From contig OZ018331.1 of NCBI GenBank assembly GCA_963969495.1, positions 151,339,264-151,403,263 of the forward strand: DNA of 64,000 bases. Direction: 5' to 3'. The DNA comes from Ceratothoa steindachneri. Lineage: Eukaryota; Arthropoda; Malacostraca; Isopoda; Cymothoidae. The notes under the pieces were generated by a model. It was not told the origin of the DNA, searched no databases, and saw nothing but the letters and a program-made list of their open reading frames with translations. Position numbers and translations under genes: made by a program. Shown here one piece after another: positions 20,641 to 33,689 of the stretch (its first letter is position 1; every line of letters starts with the position of its first letter).

Positions 20641-21055
20641 TGTAACCGTCGCATCGGGTGAGTTTTTCAAAACTTAAACTGATTAAAATTCTTACATTCA
20701 AAAATTTCACAAGAGAGATTGAACAATTTGGGGATGCTATTAAGAGAAAATGGCATTGCTAAAACCATCAAGTTTGAAATTATCTTGAAAGACTTTGCAA
20801 ATCAAACAGCCAGAAAAGTTTCTTTATAAACGACATGTGTATGACAAATATGTTGGTAATTGCCTCACCCTGTATTAAAAAATTAAAACTTGCATATTGT
20901 CTTTCATTATTTAGTATATCAAGCATTTTCTTTTTTTTAGGGGGAGGGGGTAAACAAGTAAACGACTCGAAAGATTAATATACATGAAATTTGACCTTTG
21001 TAGAGTAGGGGCCCCCAACATCAATTTCTAATTGGGACCCGAAGTTCCTAGCACC
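20641..21055. other. AT-rich spacer, nothing recognised
   Basis: No supported ORF or repeat. A short G-run is at 20940-20950. Confidence 0.45.
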
Positions 21056-21720
21056 GGCCCTGCTTACAGGGCAACGATTGGACCAGGGGAATTGCAAGAT
21101 ATGGCTGCCCAAACCATCACTGACTCTCCTCCGTGCTTCACTGTAAGAAAAAGGCAGTCAGGATTAAAAGCTTCCCCGAAGTGCCTCAACACATAAACTC
21201 GCCCTACACTGAGGAAAAGAGAAAAACTGGTCTCGTCGGAGAATAATACTTGCTTCCATTGGTCTGTCGACCAGCCCTTGTGATATCTACACCATTCAGC
21301 CTTTTCGGAATGTTTTGATGAGAAAGCAGAGGTTTCTTGATGCCGGCTCTTCCATGATATCCGTCTTTATTGAGCTCGAGGAGAACAGTTTTGGTCGAAA
21401 CTGGGCTAGTGAGATGTTGATTCAACTCTGCAGTCAGTTTAGGGGCAGTTGTCCGGGAATTTTACATCACAATGCGTTTCAACCATTGTCGGTCTCTTTC
21501 AGCGAGCTTCGCAGTCCTGCCAGAATTACTCACCCTGCTGGAGGTTTTGCCCTGCTTCTTGAATTCTGTCATGGTCCTTGATATGGTAGCTCTCGAAAAA
21601 CCAAGGAGTTTAGCTGTTCTGGTGACGGAAGCTCCTGCAATTCAAGCTCCAACAATTTGCCCTTTTTTGAACTCAGTGAGGTCACGCATTTTAGCATCTA
21701 TACCACGATCTGAAAAAGAA
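21056..21720 (-). pseudogene. Decayed Tc1-like transposase
   Basis: Minus-strand frames read, in order, an N-terminal helix-turn-helix-like part, DGYHGRAGIKKPLLS, a segment like W-S-T-D-Q-W-K, SPTRPVFLFSSV and VKHGGESVMVWAAIS..NSPGPIVAL. These are the characteristic Tc1 blocks around the first and second catalytic Asp (the first, normally SDE, is now SPT). At least two frameshifts and several stops are present. No terminal inverted repeats were identified. It is inactive. Confidence 0.72.
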
Positions 21721-21868
21721 ATACAAATAATCATTAAAGTTGATAAATAAAACAAAGTATCTACAATAAAAATTCACTCACAATGAAATTTGGATGGATA
21801 TTCGTAAAATAATGGCTCATTGAAATATTGGTGTTAAATTTCTACTGTTCCAATTATTTTGTCTAACC

Positions 21869-21871
<3 letters not shown>

Positions 21872-21958
<87 letters not shown>
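21872..21958. repeat. (TA)n microsatellite
   Basis: About 43 TA units directly before PLE fragment P2a. Confidence 0.97.
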
Positions 21959-21961
<3 letters not shown>

Positions 21962-22793
21962 ATTTCATTGAACTAAAATATCCCAATTCACCTCATAAAT
22001 AGATGCTATTCGAAAGCATGAAAAAACTTCTATGCTATCTCCACACCGCGAAGGGACGATTTTAAAAAATGTATCAGTTTCCCATATGCTCGGGCCCTGC
22101 CCCCCCCCCCCTAAAATCATATGAGAACGGAAATAACATAAATATTACATTTAAATATTCTAATACCATACGAAAATTCCTGACTAGACTGCGTCCAATC
22201 AATCTCGATGCTGGAGTATACAGCATACCATGCGATAATTGCAATTTAGCATACATCGGAGAATCTGGCCACTTTAATAAGAGGATGAAAGGACATCAAG
22301 CTGATATCAGAAGGTGTGCGAACTCTTCAAGTCTCTTTACGCACATGCAAAAGCACGACCATAGAATTGATTTATCAACCAAGCAAAAATCATTTATAAA
22401 TCAGACAATTATATTAAGAGGAGAATGGCGGAATCCATCATGATTAACAAAGTTGATAATTTCAATTTATCTGAAGGGCAATACAAATATAATAAATATA
22501 TATCGAATAAAGTCGCCAATCGTATTTATATACTCCCGGAAGCAATGGTTCTCGGAGATAGCAACTTCCCAGATTGTTTCCTGTTTCATTTCATTTTGAT
22601 TAGCTTGTCGTTTGCCCCAGATACACTTGAGTTTTTCCCAGATTGTTCACTGCGGTTTCATTTTGTTTAGGATGTGGTTTAGCTTATATATACTGTGTTC
22701 CTTTCCTAGGTTCTTGATTATTAGTTTAAAATGGCATTTTGTGACTTGCCGAAACTAGTCCGATAGTTATAAATAAAATCTTGATTCAACATA
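21959..22793 (+). pseudogene. Penelope-like element 3' part, type P2 (copy P2a)
   Basis: Encodes RPINLDAGVYSIPCDN and CNLAYIGESGHFNKRMKGH, a GIY-YIG nuclease (GVYSIPC...YIGES...RMKGH), then FNLSEGQYKYN near the C-terminus after one frameshift at about 22430. The RT is absent. The 3' UTR (22560-22793) ends in a degenerate hammerhead-like segment (GGCA...TGCC-GAAAC-TA-GTC at 22733-22767). It directly abuts P1c. Confidence 0.72.
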
Positions 22794-23072
22794 GTTTACG
22801 AGTTCATCTGCCCCAATAAAGACTACAACTTTATAATAACCCTAAATATATTGGCATGGCAATTACCACACTTTCAAGACGTTTAACTATGCATCTGCAA
22901 AGCGGATGTCCTAAAAATCATTTTTGAGAGCACGCATAATATTAACATAACGAGATATATTCTAGTTGATAACACCGTAATTAAAAGAAAAGAGAGAAAT
23001 AAAGCTAGGTTGAACATCTTAGAAGAAAAGCCGGCCATCAATAGTCAAGCGTTAAGCTGCAATCGAACATTA

Positions 23073-24410
<1,338 letters not shown>

Positions 24411-24411
24411 A

Positions 24412-26864
24412 TCAACTGATATTACGGAACGAATTAGGCGGAACAAAAACTATTAAGGGGGATGTGGTTTGTTGTATGTTTGTCTTTATAGTGAATAATT
24501 TGAGGTATGATGAATAATCATTGAGTTTCGGGTTTATTTGTTTAATGTAAAGTGATTCCAGAATTTTTAAATCCAGAGGAGAGGAGGCAGAAGAGAGTGT
24601 ACTAAAGGAATCAGGGTCAAACGGGTGGTTATGTTTTAGTGAATGTTCTCGTATAGAGGAGTGTTCGGGTTTGGAGATAGGAATATTTGTTCTATATGAT
24701 ACTCCGATATGCTTAGCAATCCTACATTTTAATTCTAGACCTGTTTGGCCTACATAACGACTTTGGCAGGTCACACAAATGAATTCATAAATGATGGAGG
24801 AACGCAGGCATAATGGGAGCGATTCTTTGTGTCGAGGGAAAGTATAAACACCAAGAAGATTAGAATTAATTAGGAGAAACTTGCATTGGGGAAAGTATCT
24901 ATTAAGAGTCGAGAGTAAAGCTTTGTTGAATTTAGTGTTTTTAAGTGCGAGATAAGGCAGTTTTAAGAATATTTTTTGTTTAGGGACAGTTATTAGATGA
25001 GTTTTGCGAGAGAACTTTTTAGATAAGAAATTGGAAGCAAATCTGTCAAAAAGGTGGTCTAGGAAAAAAATAAAATGAAAAAAGCTCCTATGATATTCTA
25101 TTTCGGAATGAAAGTGAAACCAATTAGAACTAATTTTGTAAGCTCTGTGTATACTGTTTATGATGGCAGAATGTTTAAAATTAATAGGAGTGCAACTAAA
25201 GAAGTGGGTGCCAAGTTTGGTGGTAGTGGGTTTCCTGTAAACTGAAGTGTCAAATTTCGAACCAATTTTTTCAAACGGTGACATCCAGAAAAGAGATTTT
25301 ATTGTTTAATTCTGTCTCCATGGATTAGGGTGTTGTTGATTTAAATAATTTAAAAATAATGGGGCATTGTCTTTGTGTTTAAAAATAGGGAAGCAGTCGT
25401 CGATAAATCTTTTAAACACTAACGGTTTATATTCAACGGGACAGTCCCTTAACCAGTTTTTTTCGTGGTAGGATAGAAAAGCATTAGCAAAGCTGGGACC
25501 TAATGGAGAGCCCATGGCCATTCCATCGTGCTGAATATACAAAATCTCATTAAAAAAGAACACTGTATTTTCAACGTACAATTTTAATAAAGTAGAAAAA
25601 GAGACTTTGTTAGATTTAAAATGCTATCATTTGATGAAAAAGAGTATCGGTTATGATTTTGCAAGTTTCCATGACAGGTACATTTGTAAATAAAGACTGC
25701 ATCGATTGAAGTCATAAACGAGTAGTTTAAATCTAATTGAGAAACGTAGCTGACAAATTCGAATGAATCTTTCAAAGTGAATTCGTTGTGAGTGAGAGGT
25801 TCAATTATGGGTACTAAAAACCTGGTTAAGTTAAAGCTAGGGGTGTTAATGGCAGATAATATTGGACAGAGAGGTAATCCTACCTTGTGAGTTTTTGTTA
25901 AACCATAGATAATACCTGGCGATGTACCCGAAACAAACAGTTGGTTCTAATAATCACAGATAATATTTTTCTTAATTAGAGAACGTAAAAATTTGTTTAT
26001 TTTGTCTTCAATTTGCAAGATGTGTATAAAGGGATCTTTATCCAGAATAAGAAATTTACAGGAGTCCGAAAGAATTTTTTGCATTTTAGAAATAGAATCA
26101 GACCAATTCAAAATGACCACACCCTTCCCTTTATCAGGTTTGGATATCACGATAGAATGATATTTACGGAGATTGAACAGTATATTAAAATCTTTGAAAC
26201 TGAATACAGGGCAGAAAACTTTAAAGCTGTTATATTTATAATAGAATCTATTGGCCAAATACTTAATATCATCTATTAAATTGGATCCTGGTTTCGACAT
26301 AGGAAGGGGATTAAGTCGGTGGCACAGTTTTTCGAAATACAAAAAGTAACGATAGAAATCTAATTCAAAGACCGGGAGTCTAAAATTTTGTCCCAGAGAC
26401 AAGATACGTTTTTCCTGAGGAGGTCAGAACTTTGTTGGAATAATTAGAGATGACATCATCACAAGAACAATTTAAATTGAAATTTATACCCAAGTTCGAT
26501 AGTTTATGATTTTGGCGACAAAAGAGAGCAGATTATATTTATCAACTTGTCTACGTATAAAGCTATATAAAATAGTGTAATCCAACAGAGAAACTGAAGG
26601 CTTAAGAGACGAGGAAAAACGAATAATATCTGAAGAGAATTTAGACACGAGACGTTGCTTGTGGCGAATCTCTTGCAAAAGTAATTTAGATGTCCAAGAT
26701 TTATAGAGCTTACCTTGCATTAGAGCAGATCGATAAAGTTTGAAGCGCAGAAACTGCGGAACATAACTATAGCTCTTACATCTTGAGAGAAATTGGACAT
26801 CCAGTTTGACTTTCTCTAGTTTTTTGAAGGTGGATTCATTATTATTGTTTCCGATATTAATCAA
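24412..26864 (-). pseudogene. Nearly complete Penelope-like element ORF (type P3)
   Basis: RT plus GIY-YIG endonuclease of a PLE, reconstructable in order on the minus strand: N-terminal region (26864-26484); VISKPDKGKGVVIL (near 26150), a PLE N-terminal RT signature; YGLTKTHK and LPLCPILSAINTPS (about 25900); QLDLNYSFMTSIDAV (motif A with Asp); GMAMGSPLGPSFANAFL (motif B, 25540); KRFIDDCF (motif C, 25410); then the GIY-YIG domain IIYEFICVTCQSRYVGQTGLEL (24800-24740) and a C-terminal helix region ending near 24412. Breaks: frameshifts near 26480, 25940, 25780, 25583 and 25295. All RT and nuclease core residues are still visible. It is flanked on both sides by (TA)n tracts. Confidence 0.85.
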
Positions 26865-27038
26865 ATTCTTATTAATAGATTTTCACCCATTTGCTTTCAA
26901 CGGCTTATGATTATATATTTCATTTTAACTTTTTGCTTTCGATTATCATTTTCGACTCCTGTTTTGTTTTGTTTTGTTTTGTTTGTTTGTTTTGTTTTTA
27001 TTGCTGTGTTTAGTTATTCTTATAAAAATAATCTTTGT

Positions 27039-27096
27039 ATTTAGAATTCGCTGATGATGGTCATCGTTAATGACCGAAACGTCCGGAAAATTAAAT
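27039..27096 (+). ncRNA. Hammerhead ribozyme (PLE-type, minimal stem III)
   Basis: The core is CTGATGA (27051-27057), one extra T, stem II GGTCAT-CGTTA-ATGACC (27059-27075), GAAA (27076-27079), then CG and the TC cleavage site (27083). Stem I pairs TTCG with CGGA (27047-27050 and 27084-27087), then an internal loop, then ATTTA with TAAAT (27039-27043 and 27092-27096). Stem III is a single C-G pair beyond the A-U, so cleavage would need a dimer. Such ribozymes are known in PLEs. The (TA)n tract follows 34 nt later. Confidence 0.8.
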
Positions 27097-27127
27097 GTTT
27101 GTAACCATCGCATATGTCTTTATATTC

Positions 27128-27742
<615 letters not shown>

Positions 27743-27825
<83 letters not shown>
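27743..27825. repeat. (TA)n microsatellite
   Basis: About 41 TA units. Confidence 0.97.
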
Positions 27826-27828
<3 letters not shown>

Positions 27829-29390
27829 AAGTTGATCGTTAGGGAGAAACTCAAGACAACATGATTTGTAAACACTTATTCATGTAACTGTGGTACCCGA
27901 ATTGCAAGGAAAGTAAGCCTGTGCCACCGATATCGTAGGATAGGTAGGCCCAGTGAGGAACGCAACAAATGGGCACCCAGTGGATCTATGAAATCCTGAA
28001 AATGTGTACACGCATTAATTAATGAGATAATATGCCATGTAATGAGTAGTGAACCATTGTAAAATAGAGAGAAATACTATATCACAATTTTATATTTATT
28101 AAGAAAAATATTAGTTCATGAGTCAGAACTTTTGGAGTCAGAGTTTTCATGCAGCCAAACAAACATACGCACGCTAGGAAACAGCTGCCAGACGAAAATG
28201 ATCTCAATATTAGATAACAGGGAAAAGCTGAACAAATACAGGGTGGTATGTGCTTTGACCGGTTAAAATTTTTGAGGACCTGTGAAATGCAAAACAGTTT
28301 CTGATACTGGATGAAGGCCTAACTTGGAAAGTATGTAGTTTCATTACATGCACATACCGCTTGTAACTGCGCCCAACGGTCAACAAAGGAACTAACGAAT
28401 ATATTTCTGTTCTCTAGCTCCGCGCCCAGGTCAAGTAAAAAGAGGCCACTCCCCTTAGAAACGAGAGAACTATATATATTAAACAGACACAGATAAAAGA
28501 GGGACTAAGATAGGAAAATAATCAGTTAAGTCGCCTGTCAGTATAGCTTACTTGCTATTTTGTTATTTTAGCGTCACGAATCCATCCTCTCATCTTTAAG
28601 TCTTGCCTCCTTAGACTCAACTATCTAACATTAACGGAAAACTTGCACACTATCGCGTAGAACTCTAACTGTTCCGTTTGCTTCCATTTTAGGTAGGCCC
28701 AAGCTAAGAATAAAGCCTATATATCGCCCCTTTCCTTTCGAGTCCTTTTCCTTCAACCCGTGATTACCGAGGCACCTTCTGGAACCCAGCCTAAAAGCGT
28801 ATTCCCCTTGAGAAACTTTGGGAGTCAGAACAAATTCGACTGGAAGACAAAAGTAGGCCTACTACATACAAGCCTTCGTTCGATACCTGCCACGCCAGAC
28901 TCCACCACTTCTCTCGCCCTTCCACCACATCCCACTTCTACAAACTCACGCACACACACCAAAATATAACCACGTTTCGAGACTCATTAAATCTTCAGAT
29001 CGCGGCAGGTTACTAGGGAAAGACAGTCCAGGTCGTGTTTCTGAACTTTGATTGAGGTATTGAGCGCTTTCTCGAAACGAGTAATTCCCTCCCTTCTGTG
29101 GTTTGAATAAATATTTGAGGTGATTGAAGCGCAGGCAACTCAGTTTCAAATTCACTAAGAAGTTGATAAGTAGGAAAAGTCGTGACAAGATGGTTTGTGA
29201 ACACTTTACTCATGTGAGAACGTTTCGAACCTCATTAGCTCATCTTCAAGCCGTGACAATTACGTTGAATGTTGATTCAAACATAGTGGAAGGGAAAGAA
29301 TTACTCGCTTCAGAAAATTCAGTAAAGCATTTAATACTTCAATCAAACCTCAGAAACCCGACTTGGACGCATTTTCTTTGAGCCTGCCCT
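27826..29390. other. Non-coding region with two hammerhead-like motifs
   Basis: No supported gene. Minus strand 28998-28971 reads CTGAAGA...GAAACGTG with a poor stem II. Minus strand 29249-29223 reads TTGAAGA, T, stem II GAGCT-AATGA-GGTTC, GAAACGTT, a near-canonical hammerhead core with C3 changed to T. The segments around 27836-27890 and 29160-29240 are weakly similar to each other. These are probably old PLE ends. Confidence 0.4.
29223..29249 (-). ncRNA. Hammerhead-like core
   Basis: TTGAAGA, one T, five-pair stem II (with two G-U pairs), GAAA, CG, TT. The invariant C3 is T, so it is probably inactive. Stem I pairing not convincing. Confidence 0.4.
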
Positions 29391-30220
29391 TATAATCTTA
29401 CTTTCCCTTGTAAATTTTGTAAACAAACTAGCTAGTATGTTAGGAAGATCATCGCCCCAATCTTTTTAAAGGTCAATTGTAATCTTATCCTGCCTTAGTG
29501 CTTTGCCATTTTTCATGTTCATAAGTGACTGTTAAATTTCCCCCAACTTACTGGCGGGACTTTCTTTTCATTTATTGAGAGTGTCCTATGGTGTATGGTG
29601 GTCATTGGTATCATATAAAGTAGTGCCAAATATAATTTCTCGACTCATTCAATGATCCTTTCTTTGTTTTTTGTATTTTCTTTCTATGTTTATTGTTCAT
29701 TATTATAAGTGTGTATTCGGCCAATTTTTAGTTGTCTCATTTGCTTTTGTGATTTTTGTTTTCAATAGTTTTTTTGACGTGATTTATTTTTATGTTCTAT
29801 GTTCTCTCCTGATTTATTTTTATAAGTTTGTTGAATTCTGTATATCGAGGTCTTCCTTAAATTGTTCCGTCCAGATACACATTGCAAAATAGTTTCTGTT
29901 ATTTTGTTGTTACGGTTTTATAATGAGTCTGTCATTTTGTCTACTTGCTATGAGTTTGGCGGTCTATTGTTTTCAATATATTTGAACCACGCTCCTGCGC
30001 AATCCGTGGTTGCTACCTGTCTTAAGAGTCGATAACTGATATGTCTTTTTGGAAAATTTAAAGTTAATCGCTCATTTTCTGTTCTATTTAGTCTCATCCA
30101 TTTCTATCTTCTGGTTTGCCTATTTTGAAAGAAGTTCATAATTTAAAGAAAAGTTTTCTTCTTCCAAATTTTACTAATCGGATTTCACATTCATTTCCAA
30201 ACTGTGAATTTTCTTGCCGT
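29390..30220 (-). pseudogene. Heavily decayed RTE-like LINE (endonuclease-RT)
   Basis: Minus-strand fragments in the right order: KWMRLNRTENERL (about 30100) and TGSNHGLRRSVV (about 30010), resembling the endonuclease end KWTW.SPNG..NEID and TGSDHRLVRA of RTE-type elements; then VPPVSWG, MNMKNGKALRQDKITIDL (about 29500) and LPNILASLFTKFT, resembling the RT entry MKNGKAPG.D.I..DL...LF. Many stops and frameshifts. The AT-rich 73-aa open frame on the plus strand here is a shadow. Confidence 0.45.
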
Positions 30221-30600
30221 TCGACTATCGTGACTTTGTGCTTTAATCTTCGCATTTAAGTTCCCTTAACTATATTTGAAATGATGATTTTTCTTGTGTA
30301 TCTGCATTAAAAAGTGCTACATCGAAGCTCACAACTTCATCTGAGTGTGATGGTGTAGGTGCACATGTTTGATATATTAATTACTAATTTGATTAATCTA
30401 TCGGATATTCGTATAATTTGTGGTATGGAAAGGGTCATGAGAAATCTTTTATAACTCTTAAGAGATTAAGTGGCTGTTTTTTCAACAGCATCGATCCTTC
30501 CCCTTTCTTGCTTTCCCGAAGCCGATGGTGTTCCATTTTCTCATCTTATGTTCTTCTTTAAGGTTGCAGAGCTTTGTGTGTCGGAATATTGCAAGGGGCC
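30221..30600. other. Spacer, nothing recognised
   Basis: AT-rich sequence without supported features. Confidence 0.4.
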
Positions 30601-30619
30601 AAAGTAGTCAACCAGGAAG

Positions 30620-31180
30620 AGCCTGTTCCTTAAGCTCTGCCCCCTTAGCACTCTCTTCCTTAAGATGTTTTCCGTTAGCAGTCTGTTCCTTAAGCTGTTC
30701 TCCGTCAGCACTATGTTACTTTAGCTGTTCTGCGTTATCAGTCATTGTTAAGCTGTTCTTCGTTATCAGTCTGTTCGATAAGCTGTTCTCCTTAGCAGTC
30801 TGTTCCTTAAGATGTTCCCCATTAGCAGCCTGTGCCTTAAGGTGTTTTCCCTTAGCACTCTGTTCCTTAAGATGTTCTCCGTTAGCAGCCTGTTCCGAAA
30901 AATGTTCTCCGTTAGCAGCCTGTTGCTTAAGATGTTCTCCGCTAACAGTCTGTTCCTTAAGCTGTTCTCCTTTAGCAGTCTGTTCTTTAAGATGTTCTCC
31001 GTTAGCACTTTTTGCCTTAATTTGTTCTCCGTTAGCAGCCTGTTCTTTAAGATGTTCTCCGTTAGCAGTCTGTTCCTTAAACTGTTCTCCGCCAACAGCC
31101 TTTTCCCTAACCTGTTCTCCGTTAGCAACCTATTCCTTAAGATGTTCTCCGTTAGCACTCTGTTCCCTTAGCTGTTCTGC
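30620..31180. repeat. 30-bp minisatellite, about 18 copies
   Basis: Unit close to GTTCCTTAAGATGTTCTCCG + TTAGCAGTCT (30 bp). Because 30 is a multiple of three and the unit lacks stops in several frames, long repetitive frames are open on both strands (for example 30525-31244 plus, 30766-31158 minus). Copies differ at several positions. I see no evidence of a real protein such as a signal peptide or conserved flank. Confidence 0.88.
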
Positions 31181-31409
31181 GGTGTGGCATGAATGCGGTA
31201 ATGGGCCAGACAAACTCACGGCGTTGACTCATTTCGCCCGCTGAGTGATTAGGCTCATTGCCCCAAATTGTGGGGATTTCTTATCTGTGTTGCCAAACGT
31301 TCCTCCTCCGTCGAACCATTGCTTTCACATTCACATTTATCGGTGAAAAAATTAAACGAAACTATGCCCCTATCGAAATGGTTGGGAGAGAAGAAACTAA
31401 AGTGTGTGG

Positions 31410-31565
31410 AGGATATATAGGCCAGATGCACCTGTGGGTGTTGGGCCTGGCTAGCATGCAATCCTTCAGAGGTCATTTGTGGTATGGTTGCCCATGTCCC
31501 GCATGACACCTCCTTGCTGGGGTGGGGATTTGAACCTGCGCCCACAAGCGGCGGAGGTTAGCTCC
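31410..31565 (-). repeat. tRNA-related SINE-like sequence
   Basis: The minus strand contains GGTTCAAATCC (31537-31527), a perfect Pol III B box, preceded by a tRNA-like 3' half (GGGCGCAGGTTC). The A box is degenerate. A ~100-bp non-tRNA body follows. It is probably a SINE or an old tRNA pseudogene; identity of the parent tRNA is unclear. Confidence 0.45.
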
Positions 31566-32330
31566 ATTGGAATTTTAGAAAGAAAGGAACAAAAAGATAG
31601 AAAAAATAATAATTCAAAGAATTCTCAATAAACGTGACGCGAAGCAAGGGGCGGTTGATGGTGCAGTTTGGAATTTTTGCGCTCATTTACTTATATTTAA
31701 AATATTTTCACCGTTATTGTGAATTGTTTGCATTGTCGTCACTTTGATATCCCCTTTATTCATTTCTCAAGTTCATCTGGAATTAATTTACCCTGAGAGA
31801 CTGAAGACTCCCTCGAAGCCTCTTCTTAGGCGGGTGTGGACTTGTGGACTGTACCTAGCCTAGGCGTTAGTGCGGTGGGGCGAGAATCCTCACCAAAGAA
31901 GCAAGATTAGCTTTGTTGATGAAAGACTGAGTGAATCATAGTGACACGATTTTTTTAGCATTTAAGACCAACCATAAATCAGAGATGATCGGTTTTTAGT
32001 TGAGCTTCTGTTACAAGAATTTTAAACATGTCATCCCCAAGTTCATGGCGAAAGTGAACAATATGTATATTAATAACAATGACATTGTTAGCCAATACGA
32101 ATATAAGAATGATATAGGCCCGTATGTTCTCGCACAAACACGTATGCAAGTATAAATGCATTCAACTTGCATTCTACTTTAGTAGTTAAAGAGGGCATGT
32201 TTTTTACTTATATTTTTTAAAGAAAGAAAAGAACAACAACAACAACATACTAGCAAAGATTTTCCCTTCACTACAAGAGTTAGTTTATACTCTACATTCT
32301 GCATCATAACTTTTTAAAAAATGTTGTTCT
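31566..32330. other. Spacer, nothing recognised
   Basis: No supported gene; short (AAC)n at 32235-32245. Confidence 0.4.
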
Positions 32331-32360
32331 ATTTACAGAGCTATACAGGTTCAGACTTCC

Positions 32361-32730
32361 CTATTTGTCTGGCAAAAAACAAGAGAAATGAATGAATGAA
32401 CAAGCATTTGGAACAAGGTCAAGATTGATGAGGGTTGTCTGCTTTGAAACTGCCCCTTCTTTCTCGAGGTTAAGTTTAGGAGCCCATGTCTCAGGGCGAG
32501 GACATTTCATTCTCGGTCCTGCTGGAATGGTGGACACCGGAGTAAGAAGCATAGAGAGAATCTTGAAGAAACTACCAGGTACTAATTTCAGAATATACGC
32601 GGCTGGAGGTGTAGGCAAAACAACACAGACGAAAGTAGCATTGACCTCCCTCCCTCTCTCTCTCCCCCTCTCCTCGCCCCCTTCATCGTATCGGGGCGAA
32701 GAGGCGATTGGTCATTTAAACGATCTCTAA
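32361..32730. other. Unidentified segment open on both strands
   Basis: Plus frame 32392-32730 (112 aa, GTRSRLMRVVCFETAPSF...) and minus frame 32618-32361 (85 aa, GPRMKCPRPETWAPKLN...) both have protein-like composition and no low complexity except a (CT)n stretch at 32650-32690. I do not recognise either. It may be part of an uncharacterised repeat or a host exon relic. Confidence 0.3.
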
Positions 32731-33049
32731 ACAGATCAATGGTGAGCGTCATCCCGACCTTGGCCCTAATTCGCACTCGTCCGCTAAATGCCAGCCTGAG
32801 ACGAGGACCGCAACGATCAAATAAGTCTTGTTTTTTTTATTATAATTCCCTGTTTTGGCTAAGAATGAAGAAGGAATGCGACGAATTCAGAGGCCCTTCC
32901 TTGTTTCCGCCATGATTCGAAGAGTGCCACTCAAAGACCCGTTGATGGGAAGTAGCACAGCCGCTCCTTATCTAATCAATACTCGATTTAGTGGAAATTT
33001 GACGTGAGGCAGCTTAAAATCACTTATCACGACTACTTCTACTATTGAG

Positions 33050-33050
<1 letters not shown>
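32731..33050. other. Spacer, nothing recognised
   Basis: No supported features. Confidence 0.4.

Positions 33051-33141
<91 letters not shown>
33051..33141. repeat. Compound (TA)n(GA)n microsatellite
   Basis: TA to 33098 then GA to 33141. It has the same composite structure as 24295-24410. Confidence 0.97.
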
Positions 33142-33142
<1 letters not shown>

Positions 33143-33689
33143 AATACGTAGCTAGATATATAGTTAAATAAATATTAGACAAGATAGAGAAAGAAATAGG
33201 GGATTGGGGTGGAAGAGGAGAGAGGGAGACTGAGGGGAAATGTCATAGGCTAGAGTGATGAGAGTTTGGGCAGGGCACGAGGAAGGGTCAAGAAGTGTAG
33301 AGGAAGATCTCAGAGAGAGTCAAGGGAGGGCTCATTTGTTGTTAAGGGAGGGTTCAATGGGTATTTAGGAAGGGCAAAAGGGTAGGAATTAATCGGTGTT
33401 TAAGGAGGCCCCATTCTACATGAGGCGCCAACCCCGACGCGAACTTAGCCCCAAACAGTGCTTTGACCAGAGAGGGGCTAATGGGTGGCTCAGGAGTGAT
33501 TAATGGGTGTAAAGTAAGAAATGAATGGGTGTTCAGGAAGAGCCGAATGGGTGTCTATGGAGGGCTCATTTGGTTTTCAAGGAAGACCCACAGTACATGG
33601 TGCGCTGACTGCCGCAGTGCTTTGGTTCAAGGATTACTCAGTGAGTGTTCATGGACGGTTCAATAGATGTTCGAGAAGAGCTGATTGGG
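33142..33689. repeat. Degenerate GGGCTCAATGGG-type minisatellite, left block
   Basis: Imperfect units resembling AGGGCTCAATGGGTGTTCAGG recur irregularly (33300-33680). The same motif recurs at 34840-35350, so these blocks flank the 28-bp array. Small open frames here are incidental. Confidence 0.6.

Noticed and set aside
29671..29892. 73-codon hydrophobic ORF as a membrane protein
   Set aside because: T-rich antisense of a decayed LINE; hydrophobicity follows from base composition.
30525..31244. 239-codon plus ORF rich in Leu, Cys and Ser as a gene
   Set aside because: It is translation of a 30-bp tandem repeat, also open on the other strand; no conserved domain or gene structure.
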